Assembly: GCA_036226585.1 (NCBI GenBank)
Contig: CP108997.1
Coordinates: 7,068,001-7,132,000, forward strand
Direction: 5' to 3'
Origin: Streptomyces sp. NBC_00708
GTDB lineage: Bacteria; Actinomycetota; Actinomycetes; Streptomycetales; Streptomycetaceae
DNA: 64,000 nt
The notes under the pieces were generated by a model. It did no database searches. It was given only the letters and a program-made list of their open reading frames with translations, and was not told the origin of the DNA. Below are positions 47,661-56,705 of this stretch, piece after piece. Made by a program: the position numbers and the translations under genes. How positions within the stretch are numbered: the first letter of the stretch is position 1; every line of letters begins with the position of its first letter.

Positions 47661-48800
47661 GGCCTGGTCCGGCCCTTCGCACGGCCCGCCCGCGCACTGG
47701 CCATGGGTACGGCGGTCCTGTTCGGCACGGTCGCCGTCACGTTCACCGTGGGAATGGGCGCCTCACTCGGCGAGGTGATGAAGGCCAAGGCGCACGACGC
47801 CGCCGACGTCGTCGTTCCCGCGCCCCTCCCGGACTTCGGGCCGCCGGGCGCCGGACGCCCCGCGCGGCACGACAGGGCCGACCCCGCCGCCGTCGCCGCG
47901 GCCATCAAGGCGGACCCGGGCACCGGCGCGTACTACAGCGCCTCGACGGTCCGCGCCACGATCGGCGGGCTCACCGGCACCACCGACGTCGTCGCCTTCA
48001 CCGGCGACGCCTCCTGGGGCGGCTACACCATGGTCGCCGGCCGCTGGATCGCCCGGCCCGGCGAGGCCGCCGTCCCGTCCCCGTTCCTCACCGCCACCGG
48101 CACCCGCATCGGTGACACCCTCACCCTGAACGGCCTGGGCGCGCCCGTCACCGTACGGATCGTCGGCGAGGTGCTCGACCCGCGCAACGACGGCATGCAG
48201 GTCTTCACCGACGCCGCGACGCTCGAACCGGCCCACCCGGACCTGACGGAGACCAGCCACCACATCGCGGTCGCCGCCGGTACGGATGCCGCCACCTACG
48301 TCGACGCTCTGAACAGGGCCCTGAAGCCCCTGGGCGTCACGGCGAGGGCGGGCGGGGTCGGTGCGGGCGGCGACATGGCCGCCACGCTCAACGCCCTGTC
48401 CGCGATCCTCACCCTGATGCTCGTCGCCGTGGCCGCGCTGGGCGTGCTCGACGGGGTGCTGCTCGACACCCGTGAGCGCGTCCGTGAGATCGGCATCCAC
48501 AAGGCCCTCGGCATGACACCTCGCCAGACCGTCGCCATGGTCCTCACCTCGGTGGCCGTCACCGGCCTGGCCGCGGGCGTCCTCGGAGTACCGCTCGGCG
48601 TCGCCCTGCACCGCGAGGTCCTGCCCGCGATGGGCGGGAGCGTGGGCCTTCGCCTCCCCGAATCCGTGCTCGCGGTGTACCCCTCGGCTGAACTGTTCCC
48701 GCTCGCACTCGGCGGCCTCGTCATCGCCACCCTGGGCGCGCTCCTGCCCGCGGGCTGGGCGGCCGGGGCCCGCACGGCGACGTCCTTGCGAACCGAGTAG
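47661..48800 (+). pseudogene. FtsX-like ABC permease remnant (N-terminus missing)
   Basis: The frame begins without a start inside LVRPFARPARALAMG, which is the cytoplasmic run before a helix of MacB/FtsX-type permeases, and continues for about 380 codons: an extracellular domain and a final three-helix FtsX domain (LTLMLVAVAALGVLDGVLLDTRERVREIGIHKALGMTPRQ). Such permeases are normally about 750-850 residues, so the first half is lost. The only possible local start is ATG 47703. No ATPase gene is adjacent. The left edge abuts a truncated histidine kinase on the other strand, indicating one deletion. Confidence 0.8.
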
Positions 48801-48858
48801 CCGCGGGGCCCGTACGAGACGCCGGGCGACGCGGGGAGCGCGTTTCCCCGGACGTGTC

Positions 48859-50112
48859 CTAGGGAACGCGCTCCCGCCGCCGGTCCAGATGCCGGATCAC
48901 CGGGGTCGCCGTCGCACCGTGCAGGAGTACGGAGACCAGGACCGTGAACGCCGCGACCGCCCACAGCTCGTCGGCGTACCGCGTGAAGGGGCCCTCGCCG
49001 AGCGCGTACGCGAGGTAGAAGAGCGAGCCGATGCCCCGGATGCCGAACAGGGCGGTGACCGCCCGCTCGCGCCGTCCGGCCGGGAAGCCCAGCTGGGCGG
49101 CGGCGCCGGCGGCCGGGCGGATCACCAGGATCAGGGCGAGGCCGAGGAGTGCCCCCTGCCACGGGAGGTCGGCCAGTCCTTCGGCCACCAGGTAGCCGCC
49201 CAGCAGGAACAGCAGCACGGCGGTCAGCAGACGCTCGATCTGTTCGCCGAATCCGTGCAGCACCTGGTGGTAGCCATGACTGCGTTCGGCGGCGCGTATG
49301 GTGCACGCCGCGACGAACACCGCGAGGAATCCGTACCCGTGGAGCAGTTCGGTGAGTCCGTACACGGTGAACGTGGCACCGAGCACGGTGAAGCCCTCCA
49401 TCTGCTGCGAGAGGCGCACATGCCGGGAGCGGAAGAACAGCCGGCCGAGCAGCCGGCCCACGGCGACACCCGCCACCAGGCCGACGACCGCCCGCAGCAG
49501 CACATCGGCCAGCAGCCAGTGGCCGATCCACTCCGCCGACCAGCCGTCGCCCGCCGTCGCCGCCAGTGCCACGGCGGCCAGCACGAACGGCATCGCGAGA
49601 CCGTCGTTCAGCCCGGCCTCGGAGGTCAGCGTGAACCGCACCTCCTCCTCGTCCTCCTCGTCCTCACCGCTCGTCGGCTCCCCGACCCGTACCTCCGCGG
49701 CCAGCACCGGATCGGTCGGCGCCAGCGCGGCGGCCAGCAGCAGGGCCACCGCCGGGGGCCAGCCCACGAGCCACACCCCGAGCAGCGCCACCCCCGCGAT
49801 GGTGAGCGGCAGGGCCAGCCCCAGGAAGCGCCAGGCCCCGGCCCAGCCGCGCCATCCGAAGGGCCGGTCGATCGCCAGACCGGCGCCCATCAGCGACACG
49901 ATCACGCAGACCTCCGTCACATGCTCGACCCAGACCCGGTCCCGGACCGGGTCCACGACGGGCACGTCCAGCGGCAGCAGGGCGATCGCGGCACCCGCGA
50001 CGAGGAACACCATGGGCATGGAGAAGGGGCGCCGCCGCACCAACGGAGGGAGGACAGCGGCCATCAGAATCCCGATCCCCGCCGCCGTGTATATGCCGTG
50101 CACCAACGTCAT
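48859..50112 (-). CDS. Cation:proton antiporter (CPA1 Na+/H+ exchanger type)
   Basis: 417 residues with about twelve membrane helices. The ion-binding motifs are present: ALAPTDPVLA (near residue 133) and SEAGLNDGLA (near 162) as in the Na+/H+ exchanger family. Between them an unusual acidic loop (GEDEEDEEEV) may sense pH or bind cations. It moves protons against Na+ or K+ across the cell membrane. The last gene of its strand block, separated from the upstream DUF5133 gene by a 27-bp hairpin. Confidence 0.9.
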   Translation of the reverse strand: MTLVHGIYTAAGIGILMAAVLPPLVRRRPFSMPMVFLVAGAAIALLPLDVPVVDPVRDRVWVEHVTEVCVIVSLMGAGLAIDRPFGWRGWAGAWRFLGLALPLTIAGVALLGVWLVGWPPAVALLLAAALAPTDPVLAAEVRVGEPTSGEDEEDEEEVRFTLTSEAGLNDGLAMPFVLAAVALAATAGDGWSAEWIGHWLLADVLLRAVVGLVAGVAVGRLLGRLFFRSRHVRLSQQMEGFTVLGATFTVYGLTELLHGYGFLAVFVAACTIRAAERSHGYHQVLHGFGEQIERLLTAVLLFLLGGYLVAEGLADLPWQGALLGLALILVIRPAAGAAAQLGFPAGRRERAVTALFGIRGIGSLFYLAYALGEGPFTRYADELWAVAAFTVLVSVLLHGATATPVIRHLDRRRERVP

Positions 50113-50152
50113 CCGGTACCGCGTCCTCCATCGTCTCGGGGGTTCTGCCGCA

Positions 50153-50208
50153 CCTGGAACCGGCCGTCGGCACCCCGGATCTCCGGGGTGCCGACGGCCG
50201 GTTCCAGG
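50153..50208 (-). terminator. Very strong perfect hairpin
   Basis: A 56-base inverted repeat, 27 perfect base pairs around a 2-base loop (arms 50153-50179 and 50182-50208). It is 14 bases past the DUF5133-type stop and 41 bases before the antiporter start on the same strand; most likely a terminator. Confidence 0.85.
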
Positions 50209-50221
50209 CGTTCGTGGGGTA

Positions 50222-50470
50222 TCAGGCGGCGACCACGCCCGCAGGGTCGGTCAGGCCGGCCTCCTCGGCGGGGACACCGCGCCGCAGCAGCGTGTCGGCG
50301 GTGCTCATGGCCTCCCGCACATTGCCGGCCCCCGTCATGACACACAGGGTGTACGCGGTGTCCTCGCGTCGCCGGACGGTGTCCGGGGTGGAACGGCGCT
50401 CGTCCTCGATCACGGCGTCCGCGTAGCGGGACAGCGCGGCACGCAGATCTGCGGGCGTGGGAAGCAGCAC
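50222..50470 (-). CDS. DUF5133-type small protein
   Basis: 82 residues from the GTG at 50470 (AAGGAG 6 bases upstream); the longer TTG start at 50476 lies inside that ribosome site. The pattern MLLPTPADLRAALSRY, then a variable stretch, EDTAYTLCVMTGAGNVREAMSTADTLL resembles the DUF5133 family restricted to streptomycetes. No catalytic motif. The family has no established biochemical role; it is often found near regulators and secondary-metabolite genes. Confidence 0.75.
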   Translation of the reverse strand: MLLPTPADLRAALSRYADAVIEDERRSTPDTVRRREDTAYTLCVMTGAGNVREAMSTADTLLRRGVPAEEAGLTDPAGVVAA

Positions 50471-50708
50471 AGCCAACTCCTTCTCAACTGAACTGGCCCT
50501 CCCGAGCCGGTTGGGCGGCTGGGGCAGGGGAGTCGCTCACGACGATCTTCGGATTCCCCGCCACGCGCCGAGCATTCCCCCCGTTTCCGGCCGAAGCCGA
50601 ATTCCCGCATCCGGCCATATCGGCGTCCTTACGGGGCACACGTCCCCCATGGCCGGGGAGGCCGCCCTGCGGATGAAGACAATCAGCCCCGCACGGCAGG
50701 CCTCCCGG

Positions 50709-51611
50709 TCATCCGTCCCCTCCTGCGGGAACCGCCTCACCCGGCGCCTGCGGCGCGGACGCGCGGGCGTCCCACGGGTGGCCGAAGCGGGCCAGGCAGT
50801 GCCACACCTTCTTGACCGCCTGCGGGTCGAACCGCCCCCCGCGTGCGGCGTCCCCCACGATGCGCGGATCGAGCACGCCGTCCACGGCGATCGCCGCGCC
50901 CAGGTCCACGTACTCCTGCCCGCGATAGCCGGGGTGCCGGCGCAGTTCGCCGACCGTGAGGCGGAAGCCGGGATGCCACTCCACGGGGCAGCCGAGGCGC
51001 CGGGCGGCGGATTCGACGGCCGTGTTCCGGTAGCAGGGGTCCAGGACCAGGGCCTCCACGTCGCGGTCCGGGCGGACCGGCCCGTGGACCTGCGCCTCGA
51101 TGTAGTCGTCGAGCACGTCCTGCCGGTCCGCCAGCGCGAGAGCGATCAGGCCCATGCGGGACGCGACGCCGAAGTCCGTGGGCTCGCAGAAGCTGTCCGG
51201 GTAGCAGAAGGTGGTACGCCCCACCGCCTCGGAGCCCAGCCGGAAGTGCGCGGAGCCGAACCGGGGCGCCCCGCCGACCGCGTACCGGCGGAAGTTCAAC
51301 GCCCCGTAGACCGGACGCTCCTCGGCCGGCGCGCTGTCGAAGGAGCCGTCGAACATCCGGCTCTCCCAGCGCCACCGGTCACCGCCCGGCCGCGCGGTCA
51401 GCCCGCCGTTGCTCGTGCCGGTGACGAACTGCGAGAAGTAGACGCCGGTCCCGGCCATCGCCTCCAGCACAGGTGTGGTGCGCAGCAGCCGGTCCGGGTG
51501 GAAGTTCAGCGTCACCCGCAGCGCCGGGTCCGCCGGGGGGCCTGTCGACAGCGACGCGACATGGTCGAGGGCCCGTCGCTGGGACGGACGGAAGAGGGAA
51601 CTCATCGGCAC
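50709..51611 (-). CDS. DUF3626-like conserved protein
   Basis: 300 residues from a GTG at 51611 (GGGGGA about 6 bases upstream; ATG at 51605 is the alternative). Features seen: FHPDRLLR, a Thr-rich GTGVYFSQFVTGTSNGG stretch, YGALNFRRYAVGGAPRFGSAHFRL, CYPDSFCEPTDFG, and WHPGFRLTV, the pattern of DUF3626 proteins, whose activity is unknown. It has a mono-ADP-ribosyltransferase-like look in its Arg, Tyr and Glu placement, but this is only an impression. Monocistronic. Confidence 0.7.
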   Translation of the reverse strand: MPMSSLFRPSQRRALDHVASLSTGPPADPALRVTLNFHPDRLLRTTPVLEAMAGTGVYFSQFVTGTSNGGLTARPGGDRWRWESRMFDGSFDSAPAEERPVYGALNFRRYAVGGAPRFGSAHFRLGSEAVGRTTFCYPDSFCEPTDFGVASRMGLIALALADRQDVLDDYIEAQVHGPVRPDRDVEALVLDPCYRNTAVESAARRLGCPVEWHPGFRLTVGELRRHPGYRGQEYVDLGAAIAVDGVLDPRIVGDAARGGRFDPQAVKKVWHCLARFGHPWDARASAPQAPGEAVPAGGDG

Positions 51612-51747
51612 AGTGTTCCCCCAGGTGTCCGGCCGGCGCAGGGAATTGTCCGGCGGCAGGCACCGCCGTACCGTGCGCGGTGTTGCACCGGCCGAGGCGG
51701 TGGAACGTAGGGTCTCCTCGCCGTGCTATTCGACCGGGGGACCTTTT

Positions 51748-52296
51748 GTGAGTCTGACCGAACAGATACTGCCGCTCGCGGGCGTCGCCCTGGGAGCCCT
51801 CACCTCGTTCCTGGTGACCAGCGCCAACGAGCGTACGAGATGGCGCAGACAGCAATCCGTCCGGTGGGACGAGCACCGGTTGACGGCCTACGCCGAATAC
51901 GCCCACGCGGTGAAGGAGCTGGCGGCGCGCTACCAGATGCTCGCTGCGGGCCGCGGCCTCACGACCGGCCCCGTACCCGCCGAGGCGACCCCCGAAGCGC
52001 TCGCCGACATAAGCCAGTTGGAGGCCCGCCGCTCCGCGCTGTCCGAAACCCTCGGTCTGCTCGGCGACACGGAGGCGAACACCGCGTCCAAGTCGGTGGA
52101 CCGGTGCCTGTGGCGGCTGGAAGAGCTGGCCAGGGGCGTCGGCCCGGCCGCCGAACAGGACTGGACCGAGGCCTATCTGCGGTTCCGGCAGGCGCGGGAC
52201 CGCTACATCGAGCACGCACGGGCCAGTCTCGGTGTGCCGGGGACCGCCTCCGGGATCGTCCGGCACTCCGACTCCGGGCCGCCGGCGGCGCCGTGA
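51748..52296 (+). CDS. Small membrane-anchored protein of unknown function
   Basis: 182 residues from a GTG with GGGGGA 8 bases upstream. One N-terminal hydrophobic helix (LTEQILPLAGVALGALTSFLV, about residues 2-22), then a long helical cytoplasmic part starting NERTRWRRQQSVRWDEHRLTAYAEYAHAV and ending with regularly spaced charged residues (YLRFRQARDRYIEHA). This look is common among actinobacterial hypothetical proteins. No enzyme motif; function unknown. Confidence 0.7.
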   Translation: MSLTEQILPLAGVALGALTSFLVTSANERTRWRRQQSVRWDEHRLTAYAEYAHAVKELAARYQMLAAGRGLTTGPVPAEATPEALADISQLEARRSALSETLGLLGDTEANTASKSVDRCLWRLEELARGVGPAAEQDWTEAYLRFRQARDRYIEHARASLGVPGTASGIVRHSDSGPPAAP

Positions 52297-52414
52297 CGGC
52301 GGACCGGACCGGCCCTCCAGCCCGGTTCGAGGCAGGGCCGGTCAACTGGGGCAGGGCCATGGGTCCACCGTGCCCGCGCGCGTGGGTGACGGGCATCCTG
52401 GATGGGAGATCCGC

Positions 52415-52948
52415 ATGTCGAGCAACTTTCCGGCCTTCGCCGAACTGATCGCGCAGACCGAGCATTCCGCCCTCCACCTGGAGATGCGCGACGTCTACAC
52501 CCCCAAGGGCCCCGTCTTCGTGGACTGGCAGAAGGGCGTCCCGATCGAGTACGACCGGCACGGCGACTGGATCGACCTGGTGCAGGGTGCGATCACGCGC
52601 GGCATCGACTGGCGCCGCGCCCGGATCGTCTCCGAACCGGTCACCGACTTCATCCAGTACGAGTGGGAGACCACCACCATCGTCAACGTGCCCGCGGGGG
52701 AGAAGGTCCGCTGGCTGCCCCGGCAGAACGCGTCGGACCTGCTGCTTCCCGGCAACGACTTCTGGGTCTTCGACGACAGCCTGCTGCGATGGACCACCTT
52801 CCACGGCGACGGCTCCTGGGGCCCGCACGCGTTCTCCGAGGACCCCAAGCTGATCCGCCAGTGCAAGGAGGCGTTCGAATCGGTGTGGGCGCGCGCCGTC
52901 GACCACGCCGACTACACGCCGCCGCGCAAGGAACAGGCCGCGGCCTGA
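52415..52948 (+). CDS. DUF6879-family protein
   Basis: 177 residues, ATG with GGGAG 6 bases upstream. The characteristic elements appear in order: FPAFAELIAQTEHSALHLEMRD, RGIDWRRARIVSEPVTDFI, GEKVRWLPRQNASDLLLPGNDFWVFDD. DUF6879 proteins are abundant in Streptomyces, usually beside an XRE regulator and a DUF397 protein, which are absent here. Function unknown; sequence conservation of the RARIVSEP and LPGNDFW parts suggests a folded effector domain. Confidence 0.85.
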   Translation: MSSNFPAFAELIAQTEHSALHLEMRDVYTPKGPVFVDWQKGVPIEYDRHGDWIDLVQGAITRGIDWRRARIVSEPVTDFIQYEWETTTIVNVPAGEKVRWLPRQNASDLLLPGNDFWVFDDSLLRWTTFHGDGSWGPHAFSEDPKLIRQCKEAFESVWARAVDHADYTPPRKEQAAA

Positions 52949-52961
52949 TACACCCCGACGC

Positions 52962-52999
52962 CCGGCGGCCCTGCTCCCCTCACGGGGACCAGGGCCGCC
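52962..52999. terminator. Bidirectional terminator
   Basis: CGGCGGCCCTG (52962-52972) pairs with CAGGGCCGCCG (52989-52999), extended inwards by TCCCC/GGGGA, between the convergent DUF6879 and PIG-L genes. Confidence 0.8.
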
Positions 53000-53024
53000 G
53001 TCGTGTGCCGTGGGCGCGCCGGAC

Positions 53025-53756
53025 TCAGATGCCGATGATCTCGAACGGCAGCGCCGGCACCCCGCCGAAGCGCGCACCGAACCGCGTCAGCTTGGTCGTC
53101 AGATACCCGGCCGGGTCCGCCATCGGGTTGTCCGGCGGCAGCGACGCCAGATAGCCCGCGTGCGCGGCCAGGGCCTCGATCCCCGCCTCCAGCCCGTCGG
53201 TGACGTCCACGGCGTACGTGGACGCCGGGGAACCGCCGACCGCCAGCCACCGCACACCCGACCAGGGCTCGTGCCCCTCCTCCAGGAGTTCCGGGAAGAC
53301 CCACGGATTTCCGGCGTCGTTCGCCGCGTCGAGCAGCGCGACACCGACGTTGCGGTGGTCGGCGGAGTTCCAGTCACCGCTGCGCCACCGCTCGTAGAAG
53401 TTGATGGTGACCAGCACATCGGGCCGGTACTTCCGGATGGCGCGCGCCAGGTCGCGCCGGAGCGGCAGACCGTTCTCGATGGTGCCGTCCGGATGGCCCA
53501 GGAACTCGACGTCCCGCACCCCCACCGCCTTCGCCGCCCGCACCTGCTCGTCCGCGCGCAGCGCGCCGGTCGCGTCCGGAGCCAGGTCGGGGATTCCGGC
53601 CTCACCCCGGCTCGCGAGCGCGTACGCGACGAACTTCCCCTGCGCCGTCCACCGGGCGACGGCACATGCGGGGCCGTACTCCAGATCGTCGGGATGCGCG
53701 GCGACACACAGCGCGCGCCCCCAGTCCTCCGGCAACGGCTCGTACGGCTCGGTCAT
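53025..53756 (-). CDS. PIG-L family zinc deacetylase
   Basis: 243 residues. The zinc-binding AHPDDLE motif (near residues 20-26) and the later NSADHRNVG His pair (near 129-137) identify the LmbE/PIG-L family, which removes acetyl groups from N-acetylglucosamine-type sugars, including mycothiol intermediates and antibiotics. A stretch ERWRSGDWNSADHRN positions the substrate in relatives. Monocistronic or with the hydrolase upstream (58 bases), same strand. Confidence 0.92.
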   Translation of the reverse strand: MTEPYEPLPEDWGRALCVAAHPDDLEYGPACAVARWTAQGKFVAYALASRGEAGIPDLAPDATGALRADEQVRAAKAVGVRDVEFLGHPDGTIENGLPLRRDLARAIRKYRPDVLVTINFYERWRSGDWNSADHRNVGVALLDAANDAGNPWVFPELLEEGHEPWSGVRWLAVGGSPASTYAVDVTDGLEAGIEALAAHAGYLASLPPDNPMADPAGYLTTKLTRFGARFGGVPALPFEIIGI

Positions 53757-53814
53757 GGTGCTGCCTTTCCAGGAGTACGTGGGCGGGACGTCGCAGAGCG
53801 GTGTACGTGGGCGG

Positions 53815-54717
53815 CTACGGCACGGTCGCCATCAGGCCCGCCAGGCGCTCCTCGAAGAAGGCGAGCGCGCGCAGATGGTAGGAACGGGCGGCGCGGCCGA
53901 GGCTGATGTTGTGCCCGGCTCCCGGCTGCCGCTCCACCCGGACGAGCGGCGCCCGCTCCAGGCGGGCGGTCAGGTCGGCGATGTGCGGCTCCTCGTGCAG
54001 CCACCACGCCTCGTACTCGGCGAACGTCAGCCGAAGCGGTACGTCGACGCGCGGCGCGAGTTCGTCGAACATCCCCGGCCACAGCGCCACTTCGGACGCC
54101 TCGCGCGAGGGCATCGGGGCCACCAGCGCCTGCGCCGCCCGGAAGGTGCCCGGGGGATACAGGTCCAGTGGCCCCCAGGTGCGCTCCGAGCGCACATGGG
54201 GGCGGATGCGCGACAGGCCCGCCGACTCCACGGCGTAACGGTGCCCGAGCCCCGAGACGTCCAGGGCGAGCAGCAGACCCGGGGAGTGCGCGGCGGTCGT
54301 GAGAGCGAGCTTGCCGCCGTAGGAGTGGGCGAGCATGAGGAAGCCCGCGCCCACGTCGTGCCGCCCGGCGAAGGCGTCGAGCGCCGCCGGCAGGACGACG
54401 GCCTGCTCGCCGAGCGTCAGACCGGCGGGCACCTGCGCGGCGGACCGGCCGTAGCCGGGCCGGTCCAGCGCCAGCACGGTGAAGCCGAGCCGGGCGCCGA
54501 GCGCGAGCAGGGACAGACCGGGGTGCGCCTGCCCGTCGAAGTAGCCGGCCCGCATCCCGCCCCCGTGCACCGCGACGACCGTCGCCCGGGGACCGCCCTC
54601 CGGCGGTTCGGCCACCAGGCCCGACAGCGTCAGGCCCGCCGCCTCCAGCAGGAGCGGGCGTACGCCTGCCGAGTGGCTCGGCACCGTCTTCTTCCGGTCC
54701 GTCCTGGACACACTCAC
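53815..54717 (-). CDS. Alpha/beta hydrolase
   Basis: 300 residues. Oxyanion region HGGGMRAG (near residues 50-57), nucleophile elbow AHSYGG (near 128-133; Ala replaces the first Gly of GxSxG), and the catalytic His in GAGHNIS near the C-terminus. Likely an esterase or related hydrolase of small substrates. Same strand as, and 58 bases upstream of, the PIG-L deacetylase, so the two may form an operon. Confidence 0.88.
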   Translation of the reverse strand: MSVSRTDRKKTVPSHSAGVRPLLLEAAGLTLSGLVAEPPEGGPRATVVAVHGGGMRAGYFDGQAHPGLSLLALGARLGFTVLALDRPGYGRSAAQVPAGLTLGEQAVVLPAALDAFAGRHDVGAGFLMLAHSYGGKLALTTAAHSPGLLLALDVSGLGHRYAVESAGLSRIRPHVRSERTWGPLDLYPPGTFRAAQALVAPMPSREASEVALWPGMFDELAPRVDVPLRLTFAEYEAWWLHEEPHIADLTARLERAPLVRVERQPGAGHNISLGRAARSYHLRALAFFEERLAGLMATVP

Positions 54718-54856
54718 GGGGTCGTCCTTGTCGGTCGGTCGGCGGGGACCGGGCCGGGAAACCGGGACACCGGTCGGCCCGGCCCGTGGGGCGACGCTAG
54801 GCCGGGCGCCTCGCCGGGGCCTCGCACAATGCTGGAGCGGCCCCGGCCCGCGTCCC

Positions 54857-56122
54857 TCATGCCCGTGCGGTCACCGCCTCGGCGGCCGGCTCCGGCTCGG
54901 GCACCCGCGTCCGCTCCGCCCACCGCACCACCGGCCCGCCGGCCAGCAGCACACCGACGAACAGGGCGCCGATGACCAGCCACCCGGGCCCGCCGAGCCG
55001 GTCGGGCACCAGGGTGACCAGCGTCGGACCCGCGATCAGGGCGAAGGCGTCACCGGTCGCGAAGGCGCCCAGGTACTGCCCCTGCGCGTTCGCGGGCGCC
55101 AGTTCGTAGCGCAGCCCCCACCGGGCCGCCTCGCCCCAGATCTCACCGAAGGTGAACAGCATCGCCACCGCCAGCAGCACGGTGGCCGCCGCCCACGTCG
55201 GCATCGCGCCGGTGAACGCGGTGACCGCACACGCGGCCGCGAGCACGATCGCCGTCAGCCGCTGGAGCCGCGCGGCCCCGCGTACGGTGTCCGCGTCGCG
55301 CGCCAGACGCACCTGGAGCGCCACCACCATCAGGGTGTTGACCAGCATGATCCACGCCGCGAGCGCCCGGGGCGCGTCGGTGTGCACGACCAGCCAGAGC
55401 GGCAGCCCCACCGCGAGGGCGGTCGGTCCGATCCTGACGATCCCCGAGACCTGCGCGACCGCCAGATACGGCACATCGCGCAAGGCTCCGCGCGGACGCT
55501 TGCCGCGCGGTTCACGCGGGACGCCCGGGACTTCGGGCAGCCGCATGTAGAGCCCCGCCACCAGCACCATGGCCAGCGCGTTGCCCCAGAACAGCGACAG
55601 GAACGCGGTCTCGGAGTCGAGCGCGATGACCAGCCCCGCCGCGAGCGAGGCCAACGAGAAACCGCCGTTGAACACGGAGCGCATGTACGCCGAGAGCCGG
55701 ACCCGGCCCTCCCGGCCCATCACACCCGTCACCAGCGCGCCCCGCGCGACGTGGCCGCTCTGCTCGGCCAGCCCGAGGACGACGGCCATCACCAGATAGG
55801 CCGCGAAGGAGTGCACGAAGGCCGCCGCGGCCAGCGCCGCCGCCTTCCCGAGCGCGAACACGGCCGTGGTGCCGCGCGGCCCGAACCGGTCGGCGAGCTG
55901 CCCCGCCGGCACGCCCGTGAACAGGGCCAGGACACCGGCGAGCGACATGCCGATGCCCACCTGACCCGGCGACAGGCCCACCACATGGACGAAGTAGACG
56001 GCACCACCGGTGACATAGAGTCCGTTGCCGAGGCTGGCCACGGCGGTGCACAGCACCAGCAGCCGGCCGGGTCCGGGATCGGGCAGCATACGAGAGGTCA
56101 GGCGGGAGATCGGACCGGACAC
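54857..56122 (-). CDS. MFS efflux-type transporter
   Basis: 421 residues from a GTG at 56122 (GAGG about 8 bases upstream); an upstream ATG at 56176 lacks a site and would overlap the promoter of the divergent gene. Twelve helices, with the A-motif loop GQLADRFGPRGTT after helix 2 and an EQSGHVARG segment in helix 4, typical of DHA1-like exporters. Divergent from the TsaA-like gene. Substrate unknown; it might export the product of the adjacent peptide operon, but nothing in sequence shows this. Confidence 0.85.
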   Translation of the reverse strand: MSGPISRLTSRMLPDPGPGRLLVLCTAVASLGNGLYVTGGAVYFVHVVGLSPGQVGIGMSLAGVLALFTGVPAGQLADRFGPRGTTAVFALGKAAALAAAAFVHSFAAYLVMAVVLGLAEQSGHVARGALVTGVMGREGRVRLSAYMRSVFNGGFSLASLAAGLVIALDSETAFLSLFWGNALAMVLVAGLYMRLPEVPGVPREPRGKRPRGALRDVPYLAVAQVSGIVRIGPTALAVGLPLWLVVHTDAPRALAAWIMLVNTLMVVALQVRLARDADTVRGAARLQRLTAIVLAAACAVTAFTGAMPTWAAATVLLAVAMLFTFGEIWGEAARWGLRYELAPANAQGQYLGAFATGDAFALIAGPTLVTLVPDRLGGPGWLVIGALFVGVLLAGGPVVRWAERTRVPEPEPAAEAVTARA

Positions 56123-56232
56123 GGCAGGCACCTCGCTCGGTGGGACGGGCCGGCACCGCGCACGGCGGACCGGCATACATGGTTCGTGGATTCCGGACGA
56201 CCGGGATCCACCCGACAGGAAGAGACGGCGCG

Positions 56233-56685
56233 ATGGACGGGATCAGCCCGATCGGCGTGGTGCGCGGCGGACGCCGGCAGGCCTACGAGGACGGGTGGGG
56301 AGTGGAGGTCTCGCGGATCGAACTCGACCCGGACGTCCTCGACGCGTCGGCGACCCTCGGCCTCGACGCGTACTCGCACATCGAGGTCATCTTCTCGTTC
56401 CACCTGGCGCGGAAGACCTGCACCGGCAGCCAGTATCCCCGGGGCAACACCGACTGGCCGCTGACCGGGATCCTCGCGCAGCGCGCCCCCAACCGGCCCA
56501 ACCACCTGGGCGTGACGGTGTGCGCGCTCGACGCCGTCGACGGGCTGACGCTCACGGTGAACGGCCTGGACGCCCTCGACGGTACGCCGGTGCTCGATGT
56601 GAAGCCGTACCAGCCGGAGTTCGCCCCGCGCGGCGAGGTGCGCAGCCCCGCCTGGTACAGCGAGCTGATGCGCGACTACTTCTGA
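56233..56685 (+). CDS. TsaA-like (TrmO/YaeB) methyltransferase
   Basis: 150 residues from the ATG at 56233 (AGGAAGAG 8 bases upstream). PIGVVRGGRRQA opens the domain; QRAPNRPNHLGVTVC and LDVKPYQPEF are the family signatures of the TsaA fold, whose E. coli member TrmO methylates the t6A base of tRNA-Thr using SAM. Actinobacterial versions may act on other substrates. Convergent with the FAD monooxygenase of the repeat-peptide operon (20-base gap). Confidence 0.85.
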   Translation: MDGISPIGVVRGGRRQAYEDGWGVEVSRIELDPDVLDASATLGLDAYSHIEVIFSFHLARKTCTGSQYPRGNTDWPLTGILAQRAPNRPNHLGVTVCALDAVDGLTLTVNGLDALDGTPVLDVKPYQPEFAPRGEVRSPAWYSELMRDYF

Positions 56686-56705
56686 GCCGGCCGGGCCGCC
56701 GCGCC

